64,000 nucleotides of DNA from Rhodobacter sp. (GCA_020637595.1 JACKKE010000010.1:1-64000), one strand, 5' to 3'. Positions 45,506-54,394 are shown, counted from the stretch's first letter. The notes: generated by a model from the sequence alone, not told the origin. A program made the numbers and translations.

Positions 45506-46786
45506 TCAGGCCTTGTCCATTTCCTTGACCTTGCTGCCGCCTGCAACCGAATATTTGATCGGCACCTTGCGGGTAGCGAGGAACTGGTCCAGCGTCTCGC
45601 CCCTGAAAGCAGCATAAACCTCGGGGTTGGAAACGCCAATCACGGCAGCCATCTTTTCCAGCATGAAGAAGCTGACACCGCGGCGGATCATCTCGATCCA
45701 TTTGCGGTTCTTGATCAGGTCGATTTCCTCGGCGGTGAGGCCCCGTTCGGCGGCGAGCGCGTCGAAATCCTCGACGAACCGCTGGCGATGCGCCGGAATG
45801 ATCAGGTCATGCAGGAAGCTGTTCAGCCGGAAATTCGCCTGGCTGCGCGCATGGGTGAAGGGATAGGTGCCGGCCAGCGTCTCGGCCCCGGCCAGATGAT
45901 AGCCCATGTGCTCGCGATAGGCTGCAACCTCGGCCACGTCGGGGGCCGGGCCCAGATCCTCGAACACCAGCGTGGCGATGTTGGTGACCGAGGGCGCATA
46001 GGTCTGCTTGTGCACCAGCTTGACGTCATCCGACAGCGCACCGCGCATGATCAGCCACATGATGACCTCGGCGCCTTCCATGCCGCCTTTCACCACATAC
46101 TCGGCCAGCCGCATGTCGACCAGCTTCTGCGGGTCTTTCTCCAGCAGCTCCAGGAACTCGTTATCCCAGTCCTCGTTGATGAAGCCCGCGCGCTCGCCGT
46201 GGACCTGATGGCTGAGGCCCCCGGTCGCCATGATCGCGACGTTCAGATCCTCGGGATAGCTCTCGATCGCCTTGCGCAGCGACTTGCCCAGCTTCCACAT
46301 CCGCTTCGGGGTCGGGATCGGCAGCTGCAGCAATCCGCAGTGCAGCGGCACCACCTGCCCCTGCCACGGACCGTTTTCATCCCCCAGCATACTGAGCGGC
46401 GACAGGAACCCGTGGTCGACCGGCTTGCCCTGAAAGAAGGACATGTCGAATTCATCCGCGGTCAGCGCCATCGCGATGTGCTGGCTCAGGCCCAGATGCC
46501 CCTTGGCCGGCGGCACGTCGCGCGGACCGCCCCCCTCGTCGGCGGGGAGATATTCGCTGTCGATCCCCATCGAGAAGAACGGGTAATGGTCGAAATAGAA
46601 CGAGGTGACGTGGTCGTTATAAATCAGGAAGAGGACGTCGATCTTCTTGTCGTTGACCCAGTTGCGGACGACGTCGAACCCCTCGAAGATCGGCGCCCAG
46701 GCCGGATCGTGGCGTTTGCCGGTGTCCTTGGCATAGCCGATGGTTGGCGAATGTGACGCGCCGATACCGCCGATGATGCGGGCCAT
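45506..46786 (-). CDS. fused extradiol dioxygenase, gallate dioxygenase-like (LigB-LigA order)
   Basis: 426 aa non-haem Fe(II) ring-cleaving enzyme. The N-terminal catalytic LigB-type domain (about 1-280) has iron ligands His12 (GASHSP), His59 (YNDH) and Glu240 (GAEVIMW); His125 and His193 are the likely acid/base residues. The C-terminal about 120 residues form a LigA-like domain (NFRLNSFLHDLIIPAHRQ, MIRRGVSFFMLEKMAAV). This fusion and numbering fit gallate dioxygenase (DesB/GalA); 4,5-cleavage of protocatechuate is the other option. The ATG at 46786 follows GGAGGAG. It is divergent from a LysR gene and precedes a TRAP transporter. Confidence 0.82.
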   Translation of the reverse strand: MARIIGGIGASHSPTIGYAKDTGKRHDPAWAPIFEGFDVVRNWVNDKKIDVLFLIYNDHVTSFYFDHYPFFSMGIDSEYLPADEGGGPRDVPPAKGHLGLSQHIAMALTADEFDMSFFQGKPVDHGFLSPLSMLGDENGPWQGQVVPLHCGLLQLPIPTPKRMWKLGKSLRKAIESYPEDLNVAIMATGGLSHQVHGERAGFINEDWDNEFLELLEKDPQKLVDMRLAEYVVKGGMEGAEVIMWLIMRGALSDDVKLVHKQTYAPSVTNIATLVFEDLGPAPDVAEVAAYREHMGYHLAGAETLAGTYPFTHARSQANFRLNSFLHDLIIPAHRQRFVEDFDALAAERGLTAEEIDLIKNRKWIEMIRRGVSFFMLEKMAAVIGVSNPEVYAAFRGETLDQFLATRKVPIKYSVAGGSKVKEMDKA

Positions 46787-46839
46787 GATCTCTCCTCCAG
46801 TCAGACTGCGTTGACCCGAAGCCATAAAGGCATATCATC

Positions 46840-46856
46840 CGCCAAACAATTTGGCG
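46840..46856. promoter_or_regulatory. LysR operator candidate 1 (inverted repeat)
   Basis: CGCCAAA-CAA-TTTGGCG, a perfect 7-bp inverted repeat, placed 54 bp upstream of the dioxygenase start and 42 bp upstream of the divergent LysR start. Confidence 0.5.
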
Positions 46857-46870
46857 AAATTGAATGATCC

Positions 46871-46886
46871 GTTCAGATTTCTGAAC
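46871..46886. promoter_or_regulatory. LysR operator candidate 2 (inverted repeat)
   Basis: GTTCAG-ATTT-CTGAAC, a perfect 6-bp inverted repeat 12 bp upstream of the LysR ATG. Its centre is about 30 bp from that of the first palindrome, consistent with the recognition and activation half-sites of a LysR tetramer and with autorepression. Confidence 0.5.
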
Positions 46887-46898
46887 ATAGGTCCGACG

Positions 46899-47795
46899 AT
46901 GAAATGGAAGATCGACGACGTTCCCATCTTTGCCGCGGTGGTCGAAAAGAACGGCATCACTGCTGCCGCCGAGCATCTGGGCATGCCGAAATCAACCGTC
47001 AGCACAGCGATCACGCGGCTTGAAACCGGATTGGGGCTGCGTCTGATCGACCGGAACTCGCGCAATCTGCGCGTCACCAGCGAAGGCGAAACCTTTTACC
47101 GCCACGCGCAGCGGATCGTCGAACAGGTGACCGAGGCGAACGCGATGATGGCGGGGCATACGGCGGTGCCCTCGGGGCGGTTGTCGGTCGCCGTGCCGCC
47201 CGCCTTCAGCCAGGAAATCATGGCCCGCCACCTGTCCGGCTTTCGCGCCCGCTGGCCCGAGATCGAGCTGGATCTGAACATCACCACCCACGGGCTGGAA
47301 CTGATCCGCGATCAGGTCGACGTGGCGGTGGTCGTCGGCCCGCTGGAGGATTCCGACTATATCGCCCGCACGCTGGTTTCAGGCCGGCTGCTGTGGGTCA
47401 CCAGCCCCGCCTACCTGCCGCGGCTCGACGCCGAACCGCAGCTGGAAAACCTTTCGCGCCATGTGCAGCTTTGCGAGAAACGCTATGGGCTGGCCCGGGT
47501 GCCGGTGCGCATCGACGGACGCGCCGGACATATCGACCTGTTGCACGGGGTCTCGCATGTCAACGACCCGCTGGTGGTGCGCCGCGCGGTGGTGGCCGGG
47601 GCCGGTGTCTCGGTCCTGCCGGCGCATTACTGCCGCGAGCAACTGCGCGACGGATCGCTGGTCGAGGTATTCCAGCCCGTCGAATTCGACCTGGCGGCCT
47701 CGAAGCTGACGGTGATCTATCCCAGCCGGCGGCTGGTCTCGCCGCGGGTCCGGGTGTTCCTGGAATTCCTGTCCGAGATCTGCGCCGGGGTCTGA
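46899..47795 (+). CDS. LysR-family regulator of the dioxygenase/TRAP unit
   Basis: 298 aa. The winged helix-turn-helix includes GITAAAEHLGMPKSTVSTAITRLE; the effector-binding domain follows from about residue 90. The form with STVSTAITRLE resembles the CrgA/AaeR branch of LysR regulators. I chose the ATG at 46899; a TTG start at 46851 would extend it by 16 residues into the operator region. It is divergent from the ring-cleavage gene and separated from the convergent livF by only 4 bp. Confidence 0.85.
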   Translation: MKWKIDDVPIFAAVVEKNGITAAAEHLGMPKSTVSTAITRLETGLGLRLIDRNSRNLRVTSEGETFYRHAQRIVEQVTEANAMMAGHTAVPSGRLSVAVPPAFSQEIMARHLSGFRARWPEIELDLNITTHGLELIRDQVDVAVVVGPLEDSDYIARTLVSGRLLWVTSPAYLPRLDAEPQLENLSRHVQLCEKRYGLARVPVRIDGRAGHIDLLHGVSHVNDPLVVRRAVVAGAGVSVLPAHYCREQLRDGSLVEVFQPVEFDLAASKLTVIYPSRRLVSPRVRVFLEFLSEICAGV

Positions 47796-47799
47796 CCGA

Positions 47800-48510
47800 T
47801 CAGCTGCCGAAATAGGCCGCGTCCAGCAACGCCGGATCGTCGCTCAGAGCCTTGGCCGGGCCGGCATAGCGCGGCTTGCCCCCACGCAACACCACCGCCT
47901 CTTCCGAGAGACCCAGCGCCAGATCGGTGAACTGCTCGATCAGCAACACCCCAACGCCGCGTTCCTTGAGCCCGGCGCCAAAGCCCATCAGGCGTTTGAC
48001 CACCAGGGGCGCCAGCCCCAGCGACATCTCGTCGATCAGCAGCACCCGCGGGCGGCACATCATCGCATGGCCCAGCGCCAGCATCTGCTGCTGCCCGCCT
48101 GACATCGTGCCCGCCAGCTGGCCCTTGCGCTCGGCCAGTTCGGGGAACAGCGCATAGGTGTCGGCCAGCGTCTGCTCGACCCCCTCTGGCAGCAAAGACC
48201 CGGCGGCGCGCAGGTTGTCGTCGACGCTGAGCCGCGTCAGCACCCGGTGCCCCTCGGGCACGGCGGCGACACCCGCACGGCGGATCGTCGCCGGATCCTT
48301 GCCGGTCAGGTCGACGCCATCCAGCGTCACCGTCCCGCCCGCCACCGGCATCATCCCCGCCAGCGCCAGCACCAGTTCGGATTTCCCCGCGCCATTCGCG
48401 CCCAGCACGGCGGTCACCTGCCCCGGCACAATCCGCAGCGAGACCCCGTCAACCACGCGCCGGGCGCCGCTCATCACCTGAAGGTTCGAGACCTCGAGCG
48501 TCATCGTCAC
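47800..48510 (-). CDS. livF: Liv-type ABC importer ATPase LivF
   Basis: 236 aa. Walker A is GANGAGKSE, the signature is MSGGQQQML, Walker B is VLLIDEMSLGLAP, and the LivF-typical AAVPEGHRVLTRLSV block is present. It is the last gene of the livK-H-M-G-F set. Branched-chain amino-acid-type importers of this family often carry aromatic compounds or hydrophobic acids in this order of bacteria. It overlaps livG by 4 bp. Confidence 0.92.
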   Translation of the reverse strand: MTMTLEVSNLQVMSGARRVVDGVSLRIVPGQVTAVLGANGAGKSELVLALAGMMPVAGGTVTLDGVDLTGKDPATIRRAGVAAVPEGHRVLTRLSVDDNLRAAGSLLPEGVEQTLADTYALFPELAERKGQLAGTMSGGQQQMLALGHAMMCRPRVLLIDEMSLGLAPLVVKRLMGFGAGLKERGVGVLLIEQFTDLALGLSEEAVVLRGGKPRYAGPAKALSDDPALLDAAYFGS

Positions 48511-49220
48511 ACCTCCTCGGTGCCCAGATAGGCCGCCTTGACCGATGCGTCGTTCAACACTGCATCAGTCGGGCCGAAGGCGATGCGCTTGCCGAAATCC
48601 AGCACCAGCGTTTCGGCGCAGACCTCGCGGATCAGGTCCACGTCATGGTCGATGACCAGCACCTGCGCACCGGTTTCGGCGTGGATCTGGCGGATCAGCG
48701 CACCCAGCTGCCGGGTCTCGTCGATCGACAGCCCGCCGGCAGGTTCGTCGAACATCACCACCCGCGGCTGCCCGACCAGACATTTGGCAACATCGGTCAG
48801 CCGGCGCTCGAAGCTGTTGAGCCGCGCGCCCGGTTTGTCCGCCCGGTCGGCCATGCCGACAAGCGCCAGCATCCGCGAGACCTCGTCGGTCTTCTGGCTG
48901 GCCGGGCTGCGACCGTGGTCGATCTGCACCAGCACGTTTTCAAAGACGGTCAGGTCGTCGGCGATCTCTTCCTTCTGGAATGACCGCCGCAACCCCCAAT
49001 GCGCGCGCCGGTGCGGCGCCAGTTTCAACAGCTCCTGACCGTCGCGCGTCACGCTGCCGCCGGTCGAGGTAACAAAGCCCGACAGCACGTTCATCAGCGT
49101 CGTCTTGCCCGCGCCGTTCGGGCCGATGATGCCGCTGACCGGCTGTGCGAAACTGGCCGAGACGTCATTCAGCGCCACGACCCCGCCAAAGCGCACGGTG
49201 ATGTTGCGGATCTCAAGCAT
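48507..49220 (-). CDS. livG: Liv-type ABC importer ATPase LivG
   Basis: 237 aa. Walker A is GPNGAGKTT and Walker B is VVMFDEPAGGLS, with the histidine of the switch in LVIDHDVD. The ABC signature position reads LNSFERRLTD instead of the usual LSYGQQRRLE, so the serine-glycine pair of the composite ATP site is lost on this subunit. Such asymmetry is known in heterodimeric ABC ATPases. It overlaps both livM and livF. Confidence 0.88.
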   Translation of the reverse strand: MLEIRNITVRFGGVVALNDVSASFAQPVSGIIGPNGAGKTTLMNVLSGFVTSTGGSVTRDGQELLKLAPHRRAHWGLRRSFQKEEIADDLTVFENVLVQIDHGRSPASQKTDEVSRMLALVGMADRADKPGARLNSFERRLTDVAKCLVGQPRVVMFDEPAGGLSIDETRQLGALIRQIHAETGAQVLVIDHDVDLIREVCAETLVLDFGKRIAFGPTDAVLNDASVKAAYLGTEEV

Positions 49221-50211
49221 CGCTCGCCTCCTTGCGCCGCTTGGCCGTCAGCCCGCGCACCGCGTCGATCAGCTGCCCGGCAATACCGTCGGGCGCGGTG
49301 ATCACCGCATGCAGCAGGCCCACGCCGAAGATGACAAAGGCCAGGTCGGCATCGACACCCCAGATGTTCAAAAGCGCCGGCAGCACCTTGTAAAGGACCG
49401 CCGCGACCACCGCGCCCTGCCAGTAGCGCGCGCCGCCGACCACCGCGAGGGCGAAGATCATCACGCTTTCGGATGCGCGGAAGGTGCCATCATCCAGAAG
49501 CCCCAGCGACCCCGCCAGCAGCGCCCCCGCCGCCCCGCCCAGCAATCCGGCGATGCCGAAGGCCCAGGTTTTGTAGAGCGTGACATTCACCCCCGCCGCC
49601 ATCGCCGCCGCCTCGGACCGGCGGATCAGCGCCCAGGCGCGCCCGGGCTGCAGGCGGCGATGCAGTTCGATGAACACGAAGCCCAGCACCGCACAGATGA
49701 TGACATAGCGCAGATAGGCTTCGGGCGAGGTTGCAATCCAGGGTCGCAGGAACGGATCGGCCGAGCCCGTCTTGACCCCCCAGAAGCCGGTGCCGCCATT
49801 GGGGAACTGGAAGGTGGCAAAGATGATCTCCAACCCTCCCGCGGCCATCAGCGTGACCAGCGCCAGGTAAAGCCCCCGCATCCGCAGCGCCGGCAGCGCC
49901 AGCACCCAGCCGCAGACCATCGTCGCCAGCGCGGCCAGCACCATGTTGACCTCGAACGGCCAGCCGAAGGCGTAGTTGAGGCGCAGCGCGACCCAGCCGC
50001 CGACGCCCATCAGCCCGACCTGCGTCAGGCTGACCATGCCGAGACGCGCATACATGAAGGCGACGCCCGCGATGGCCAGCGCAAAGCACCCCGCCGAGGT
50101 GAACACCGACAGCCAGTAGCGCCCTGAGATTTCGGGCAAGATCAGGATGCAGAAGGCGGCAAAGGCGAAGCCGGTCCAGCCCGAGGGGGTGACGTGCAGC
50201 AGGCGCTTCAT
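49213..50211 (-). CDS. livM: Liv-type ABC importer permease LivM
   Basis: 332 aa, about 9-10 membrane helices. It has the LivM patterns LSLTQVGLMGVGGWVA-like early loop, LRMRGLYLALVTLMAAG and GSLGLLDDGTFRASESVMIFALAVVGGA. The ATG at 50211 lies 1 nt after the livH stop; a TTG further upstream is possible but less likely. Confidence 0.88.
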   Translation of the reverse strand: MKRLLHVTPSGWTGFAFAAFCILILPEISGRYWLSVFTSAGCFALAIAGVAFMYARLGMVSLTQVGLMGVGGWVALRLNYAFGWPFEVNMVLAALATMVCGWVLALPALRMRGLYLALVTLMAAGGLEIIFATFQFPNGGTGFWGVKTGSADPFLRPWIATSPEAYLRYVIICAVLGFVFIELHRRLQPGRAWALIRRSEAAAMAAGVNVTLYKTWAFGIAGLLGGAAGALLAGSLGLLDDGTFRASESVMIFALAVVGGARYWQGAVVAAVLYKVLPALLNIWGVDADLAFVIFGVGLLHAVITAPDGIAGQLIDAVRGLTAKRRKEASDA

Positions 50212-50212
50212 T

Positions 50213-51169
50213 TCAGTCCCTCCCGCCAAAGGTCAGCCGCTGCCCGCGCTGATACCAGAGCAGCACCAAGGCCGCGATCACGAAGGGCGCGATGGGCCGC
50301 ACGCCGCTCAGGCCGATGGTGCGCTCCATCGTCAGCATGTTCTCGATCACGCCCATCGACAGCCCGCCGATCAGCACCACGGTCAGGTTTTCCAGCCGCC
50401 CGCAGATCGCCGCGGCAATCGAGGGGATGACCATGAAGGTGATCACCGTGGGTTCCAGCCGGATCAGGTCGGCGAACATCAGCCCGGTAAACCCGGCCAG
50501 CACCCCGGCGATGGCCCAGGCGATGGTCTCGACCCGCAGGATCGGCACGCCCAACAGTGCCGACAGGTCGCGGTCATTGGCCAGCGCGCGCATCTGCAGG
50601 CCGACCTTGGTATAGGTCAGGAACGCCCAGATGCCGACGACGATGGCAATCGAGGCACCGAACACCAGAAGCCGGGTCGCGGTGATCCGCAGGCCCAGGA
50701 GCCGCACGCCGATCCCGTCGGTCGGCAGGGTGATCGAGCGCGGATCGTCGATCCACAGAAACGCCACCAGCCCCAGAATGATCAGCGCGAAGCCCAGCGT
50801 GGCGACGGCCTTGACCACCGTCTCGCGCCAGGCCAGCAGCGGCGCGATGAACCGGCCATAGATCAGCGTCACCACCAGCGCAACCAGGATGCAGCCCAGC
50901 CAGGCCAGCGGCTCCCACCAGCCCCAGGCGATCAACTGCCAGGCCGACATCGCGCCCGCGGCCCCCGCCGCCCCGCCCGAGAAATTCAGCACGCCGGTGG
51001 CGCGGAACAGCACGACGATGCCGATCCCCCCCAGCGCATAGAGCGAGCCCACGGCCAGCCCCGAGGCGATGAACAGCCCGACCATCTGCGGTCGCGCGCC
51101 CCAGCCCAGCAGCCCGATGACCGCCGCCATCAGCACCGCCCAGACCAGCCAGTTGATGTATTTCGACAC
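50213..51169 (-). CDS. livH: Liv-type ABC importer permease LivH
   Basis: About 318 aa with about eight membrane helices. Family features include GLAVGSLYALGGIGIVVLFR, TGVLNFSGGAAG and the EAA-like region ILRVETIAWAIAGVLAGFTG. The start is taken at the GTG at 51169, which has a G-rich ribosome binding site; a TTG at 51196 is the alternative. A GC stem-loop separates it from the binding-protein gene. Confidence 0.85.
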   Translation of the reverse strand: MSKYINWLVWAVLMAAVIGLLGWGARPQMVGLFIASGLAVGSLYALGGIGIVVLFRATGVLNFSGGAAGAAGAMSAWQLIAWGWWEPLAWLGCILVALVVTLIYGRFIAPLLAWRETVVKAVATLGFALIILGLVAFLWIDDPRSITLPTDGIGVRLLGLRITATRLLVFGASIAIVVGIWAFLTYTKVGLQMRALANDRDLSALLGVPILRVETIAWAIAGVLAGFTGLMFADLIRLEPTVITFMVIPSIAAAICGRLENLTVVLIGGLSMGVIENMLTMERTIGLSGVRPIAPFVIAALVLLWYQRGQRLTFGGRD

Positions 51170-51198
51170 GTTCCCGCCCCTGCCCCGAGGTCGCAAAG

Positions 51199-51223
51199 CC
51201 CCCGCCGGTCAGGCCGGCGGGGG
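51199..51223 (-). terminator. stem-loop between the binding-protein gene and livH
   Basis: A perfect 10-bp stem CCCCCGCCGG/CCGGCGGGGG (51199-51208 with 51214-51223), loop of 5 nt, followed on the minus strand by CTTTGCG. It probably lowers expression of the membrane and ATPase genes relative to the binding protein. Confidence 0.5.
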
Positions 51224-51246
51224 TGGTTATTATTGGCGGTTGGCCC

Positions 51247-52497
51247 TCAGAGACCCATCGCCGCTTCGAGCGCACGGTGGGGCTCGAAATAGGGGCTGTC
51301 GTATTCGTAGCAATCGCGCACGATCTCGAATCCGCCCTCGACGATCTTCACCATATAGCCGGCGTGGTTCGGCATGTGGAAATCGGCGTCACCGACATAG
51401 AACGGCCCGCACATCAGATCCGAGGTATAACCCGAAATGCCGCGGATCGCGTCAGCCACCGCCGCACGGTCGCCCACCTGCGCCGGGTCCATCGCCAGCA
51501 TCGCATCGACAAAGAACCGCGCCGACAGATAGCCGCCCTGACCGAAGGTATCGCGCGGATCGTCGGGGCTGCCATAGGCGTCGAGCACGGCGATCCAGTT
51601 CTGCGCATCCGGCCCGTTCACGCTGAGCGGCGCGAGTTCGGCGTTCACGTAGATATGCCCCCACCAGTATTCGCCGACCGCCGCCGGCACCGACAGGTCA
51701 TAGAGCGGCGTCGGCGCGATCCAGTTGTAGAGGTCGCGCACATCCTGTTCCTGCGCGGCGGACAGGATCGCCAGCGCCAGCCCGGCGGGCTGGTTGATCA
51801 GGATCGTGTCGGCGCCTGTGGCCATCGCCTCGAGCAGGGCCGAGTTCACGTCGGGCGCGCCCGGGTTCAGCAGAACCGTGGTGCCCTGAAGGCCGCGCGA
51901 CGCCATGAAGTCGTTGACCGCGCCGCAGGACCAGATGCCGTTGTTGGGGATGTTCAGGCCGATGCAGGCGATGTGCTGCGCGCCCAGTTCCTCGACGGCA
52001 TATTGCGCCGCGCCCAGGTTCGACGGCAGCGGGCCCTGGTTGGTCGAAACGATGTTTGGCGTCTCGAAGCATTCGGAAATGGCGCAGGCCGAGGCCATCA
52101 CCATGATGCCCGCTTCTTCATAGGTATTGGCGTTCACCGCCATCTCGATGAAGCTGCCATTGCCGACCATCGCCACGGTGGGCGTGTCGTTGACCAGCAG
52201 CGCGGCGGCCTGGGCGGCGGCCTCGGGGTTCCACTGGTCGTTTTCCACGCGATAGTCGATCGGCCGGCCGTTGATGCCGCCATTGGCGTTCACGCAGTCG
52301 AAATAGGCCGCCGCCGAATCGGTCGAGGACGACCAGTCGCCCGGAGCGGCATCGCCATAGATGCCGCCGACGATGATCGGCTCGCCGGTCGCGGCCTGGC
52401 CGTTGTTCATCCCGCAGACCGGGTCCGCCAGCGCCTGACCGGCCAACGAGAGGCCCAGCAGCGCGGCGGGAATCGCCAGTTTCAATCCAAGTCTCAT
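51247..52497 (-). CDS. Liv-type ABC importer substrate-binding protein
   Basis: 416 aa periplasmic protein. The signal peptide ends near LAGQALADP. The mature protein has the type I binding-protein fold pattern (PIIVGGIYGDAAPGDWSSS, CVNANGGINGRPIDY, VAMVGNGSFIE). Several cysteines (VCGMNN, ACAISECF, CGAV, DLMCGPF) suggest disulfides. The start at 52497 has GGAGGAG upstream; the frame to 52551 is not needed. It lies 160 bp downstream of the GMC gene on the same strand, close enough for shared transcription. The ligand may be the aromatic substrate of the P450 operon, by inference. Confidence 0.85.
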   Translation of the reverse strand: MRLGLKLAIPAALLGLSLAGQALADPVCGMNNGQAATGEPIIVGGIYGDAAPGDWSSSTDSAAAYFDCVNANGGINGRPIDYRVENDQWNPEAAAQAAALLVNDTPTVAMVGNGSFIEMAVNANTYEEAGIMVMASACAISECFETPNIVSTNQGPLPSNLGAAQYAVEELGAQHIACIGLNIPNNGIWSCGAVNDFMASRGLQGTTVLLNPGAPDVNSALLEAMATGADTILINQPAGLALAILSAAQEQDVRDLYNWIAPTPLYDLSVPAAVGEYWWGHIYVNAELAPLSVNGPDAQNWIAVLDAYGSPDDPRDTFGQGGYLSARFFVDAMLAMDPAQVGDRAAVADAIRGISGYTSDLMCGPFYVGDADFHMPNHAGYMVKIVEGGFEIVRDCYEYDSPYFEPHRALEAAMGL

Positions 52498-52657
52498 GTC
52501 TTGTTCTCCTCCCTGAGAAAGACCAGTTCCTGGGTGTTTGGGCCCGCCCACTCGGGGGCGCCCTGTCTCCGCGGCCCACCCCCTCCTGAGGTGGGGCGCG
52601 AAAATTCCGATGGGCGAACGCGCGTCACTCGTCTCACACCGACCCCCGTTCTGCCCC

Positions 52658-54277
52658 TCACTCTGCCGCGTGCAGGCGGTCGGCCCGGATCATGTCGGCG
52701 GCTTTCTCCGCGACCATGATCGCCGGGGCGTTGGTGTTGCCGCTGACGATCCGCGGCATCACCGAGGCATCGACAACCCGCAATCCGCGCAGGCCCCGCA
52801 CCCTCAGCCGCGGATCCACCACCGCCTCCCCGGTGACGCCCATCGCGCAGGTGCCGACCGGATGATACACGGTTCGCGCCTGTTGTCTGATGTAATTTCT
52901 CAGGCCTTCGCCGCTGTTTACGGCGTCGCCGGGCACCACCTCGGTCAGCCCGTGCCGCGCCATCGGCCCTTGGCGCAGGATCTCGCGCGCCAGGCTGACG
53001 CCGCGCGCCAGCCGCTCCAGGTCACTGTCCTCGCGCAGCAGGCCCAGGTCGATGACCGGCGCCCCGTCAGGGGCGGTGCGGGTGACGCTGCCGCGGCTGT
53101 CGGGGCGCAGAACGCAGGTGTGCAGCGACACCCCGTGCCCCCATTCGACCAGCCGCCCGCGGTGGCTCTTCAGCCCGGGGATGATATGGAACTGGATGTC
53201 GGGGCGGTCCTCGGCCGGGGACGAGCGGACAAAGCCCCCGGCCTCGACCATGTTCGAGGCGAACATGCCCCGGTTGCGGGTGACCCAGTTCAGCGCATCG
53301 AGCGCCCGCGCCGGCAAGGCCCGCAGCGAGAGGCCATAGGGCGCGGTCGAGCGCGCGCGGCAGATCACCATGCAATCGACATGGTCCTGCAGGTTGCGGC
53401 CAACCCCCGGCAGGTCGTGCACCGGCGTGCCACCCCAACCGGCGATCTCGCCCGCCGGACCGATGCCCGAACGCAGCAGGATATCGGGCGAGCCGATCGC
53501 GCCGGCGGACAGGATCACCTCGGCCCGCGCCGCGATCCGAACCGGCGTGCCATCGGGCCGACGCGCCAGCACGGCCGTCGCGCGCCCCTCCTCGATCTCG
53601 ACGCGCAGCACTTCCACGCCGGTCTCGATATGCAGGCTTTGGCGCGCGCGGATCGGCTTCAGAAAGGCCTCGGCGGTGGAATGGCGTTTGCCGCCTTTTT
53701 GCGTGACCTGATAGATGCCGACGCCCTCGGGCTCAGGCGTGTTGAAATCGGCGCAGGGCCGCATCTGCAACTGCCCTGCGGCTTCGATGAAATCGCGATC
53801 CACTGACGAAGGTGTCTGCACATAGGTGACCGACAGCGGACCGTCGCGGCCATGCACGGCATCGTCCTTGTCGGGGTCGGTATTCGCCTCGGAGCGTTTG
53901 AAATACGGCAGGACCGAGTCGTAATCCCACCCCTCGCAGCCCAGCGCAGCCCAGCCGTCGTAATCGGCGCGATGCCCGCGGATATAGATCATCCCGTTGA
54001 TCGCGGACGATCCGCCCAGCACCTTGCCGCGCGGAATCGACACCTGCCGACCACCCAGCCCGGCCTGCGGGGATGAGGAAAACAGCCAGTTATGGCGGCG
54101 ATCCTTGGCCAGCAACATCACGCCCAGCGGCACGCGGATCAGCGGCGAGCGGTCGCGCGGCCCGGCCTCGATCAGGCAGACGCTGACGCCCGGCTCCTCG
54201 CTGAGCCGGTTGGCCAGAACCGCCCCGGACGAGCCAGCCCCGACGATGACATAATCGAATTGCTGCGCGGCGCTCAT
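52658..54277 (-). CDS. GMC-family FAD oxidoreductase (choline/alcohol dehydrogenase type)
   Basis: 539 aa. The FAD motif is YVIVGAGSSGAVLANRLSE, GMC signature 1 is GKVLGGSSAINGMIYIRG and signature 2 is ILSAGAIGSPDILLRSG; the catalytic His lies in the C-terminal VYHPVGTCAMG, and SGNTNAPAIMVAEK completes the family. It should oxidise an alcohol to an aldehyde with a flavin, perhaps passing electrons to the respiratory chain. It is divergent from the MEDS/SARP regulator, and its promoter region carries the same composite motif as the P450 operon, so it probably belongs to the same pathway. Confidence 0.9.
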   Translation of the reverse strand: MSAAQQFDYVIVGAGSSGAVLANRLSEEPGVSVCLIEAGPRDRSPLIRVPLGVMLLAKDRRHNWLFSSSPQAGLGGRQVSIPRGKVLGGSSAINGMIYIRGHRADYDGWAALGCEGWDYDSVLPYFKRSEANTDPDKDDAVHGRDGPLSVTYVQTPSSVDRDFIEAAGQLQMRPCADFNTPEPEGVGIYQVTQKGGKRHSTAEAFLKPIRARQSLHIETGVEVLRVEIEEGRATAVLARRPDGTPVRIAARAEVILSAGAIGSPDILLRSGIGPAGEIAGWGGTPVHDLPGVGRNLQDHVDCMVICRARSTAPYGLSLRALPARALDALNWVTRNRGMFASNMVEAGGFVRSSPAEDRPDIQFHIIPGLKSHRGRLVEWGHGVSLHTCVLRPDSRGSVTRTAPDGAPVIDLGLLREDSDLERLARGVSLAREILRQGPMARHGLTEVVPGDAVNSGEGLRNYIRQQARTVYHPVGTCAMGVTGEAVVDPRLRVRGLRGLRVVDASVMPRIVSGNTNAPAIMVAEKAADMIRADRLHAAE

Positions 54278-54376
54278 GGTCCCGGTTTGCCCTCCCCGCT
54301 CACCGGTCCGAACACGCCGTCTTGCGGCATCCGTTGGCCGGATGCTTTTGCGACGACATCGTGAATCCCTCCCAAG

Positions 54377-54392
54377 GTGCTGTGATCAGCAC
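54377..54392. promoter_or_regulatory. inverted repeat downstream of the GMC promoter motif
   Basis: GTGCTG-TGAT-CAGCAC, perfect 6-bp arms, directly downstream of the predicted GMC -10 region. It could be a second operator or a hairpin at the 5' end of the GMC transcript. Confidence 0.4.
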
Positions 54393-54394
54393 AC

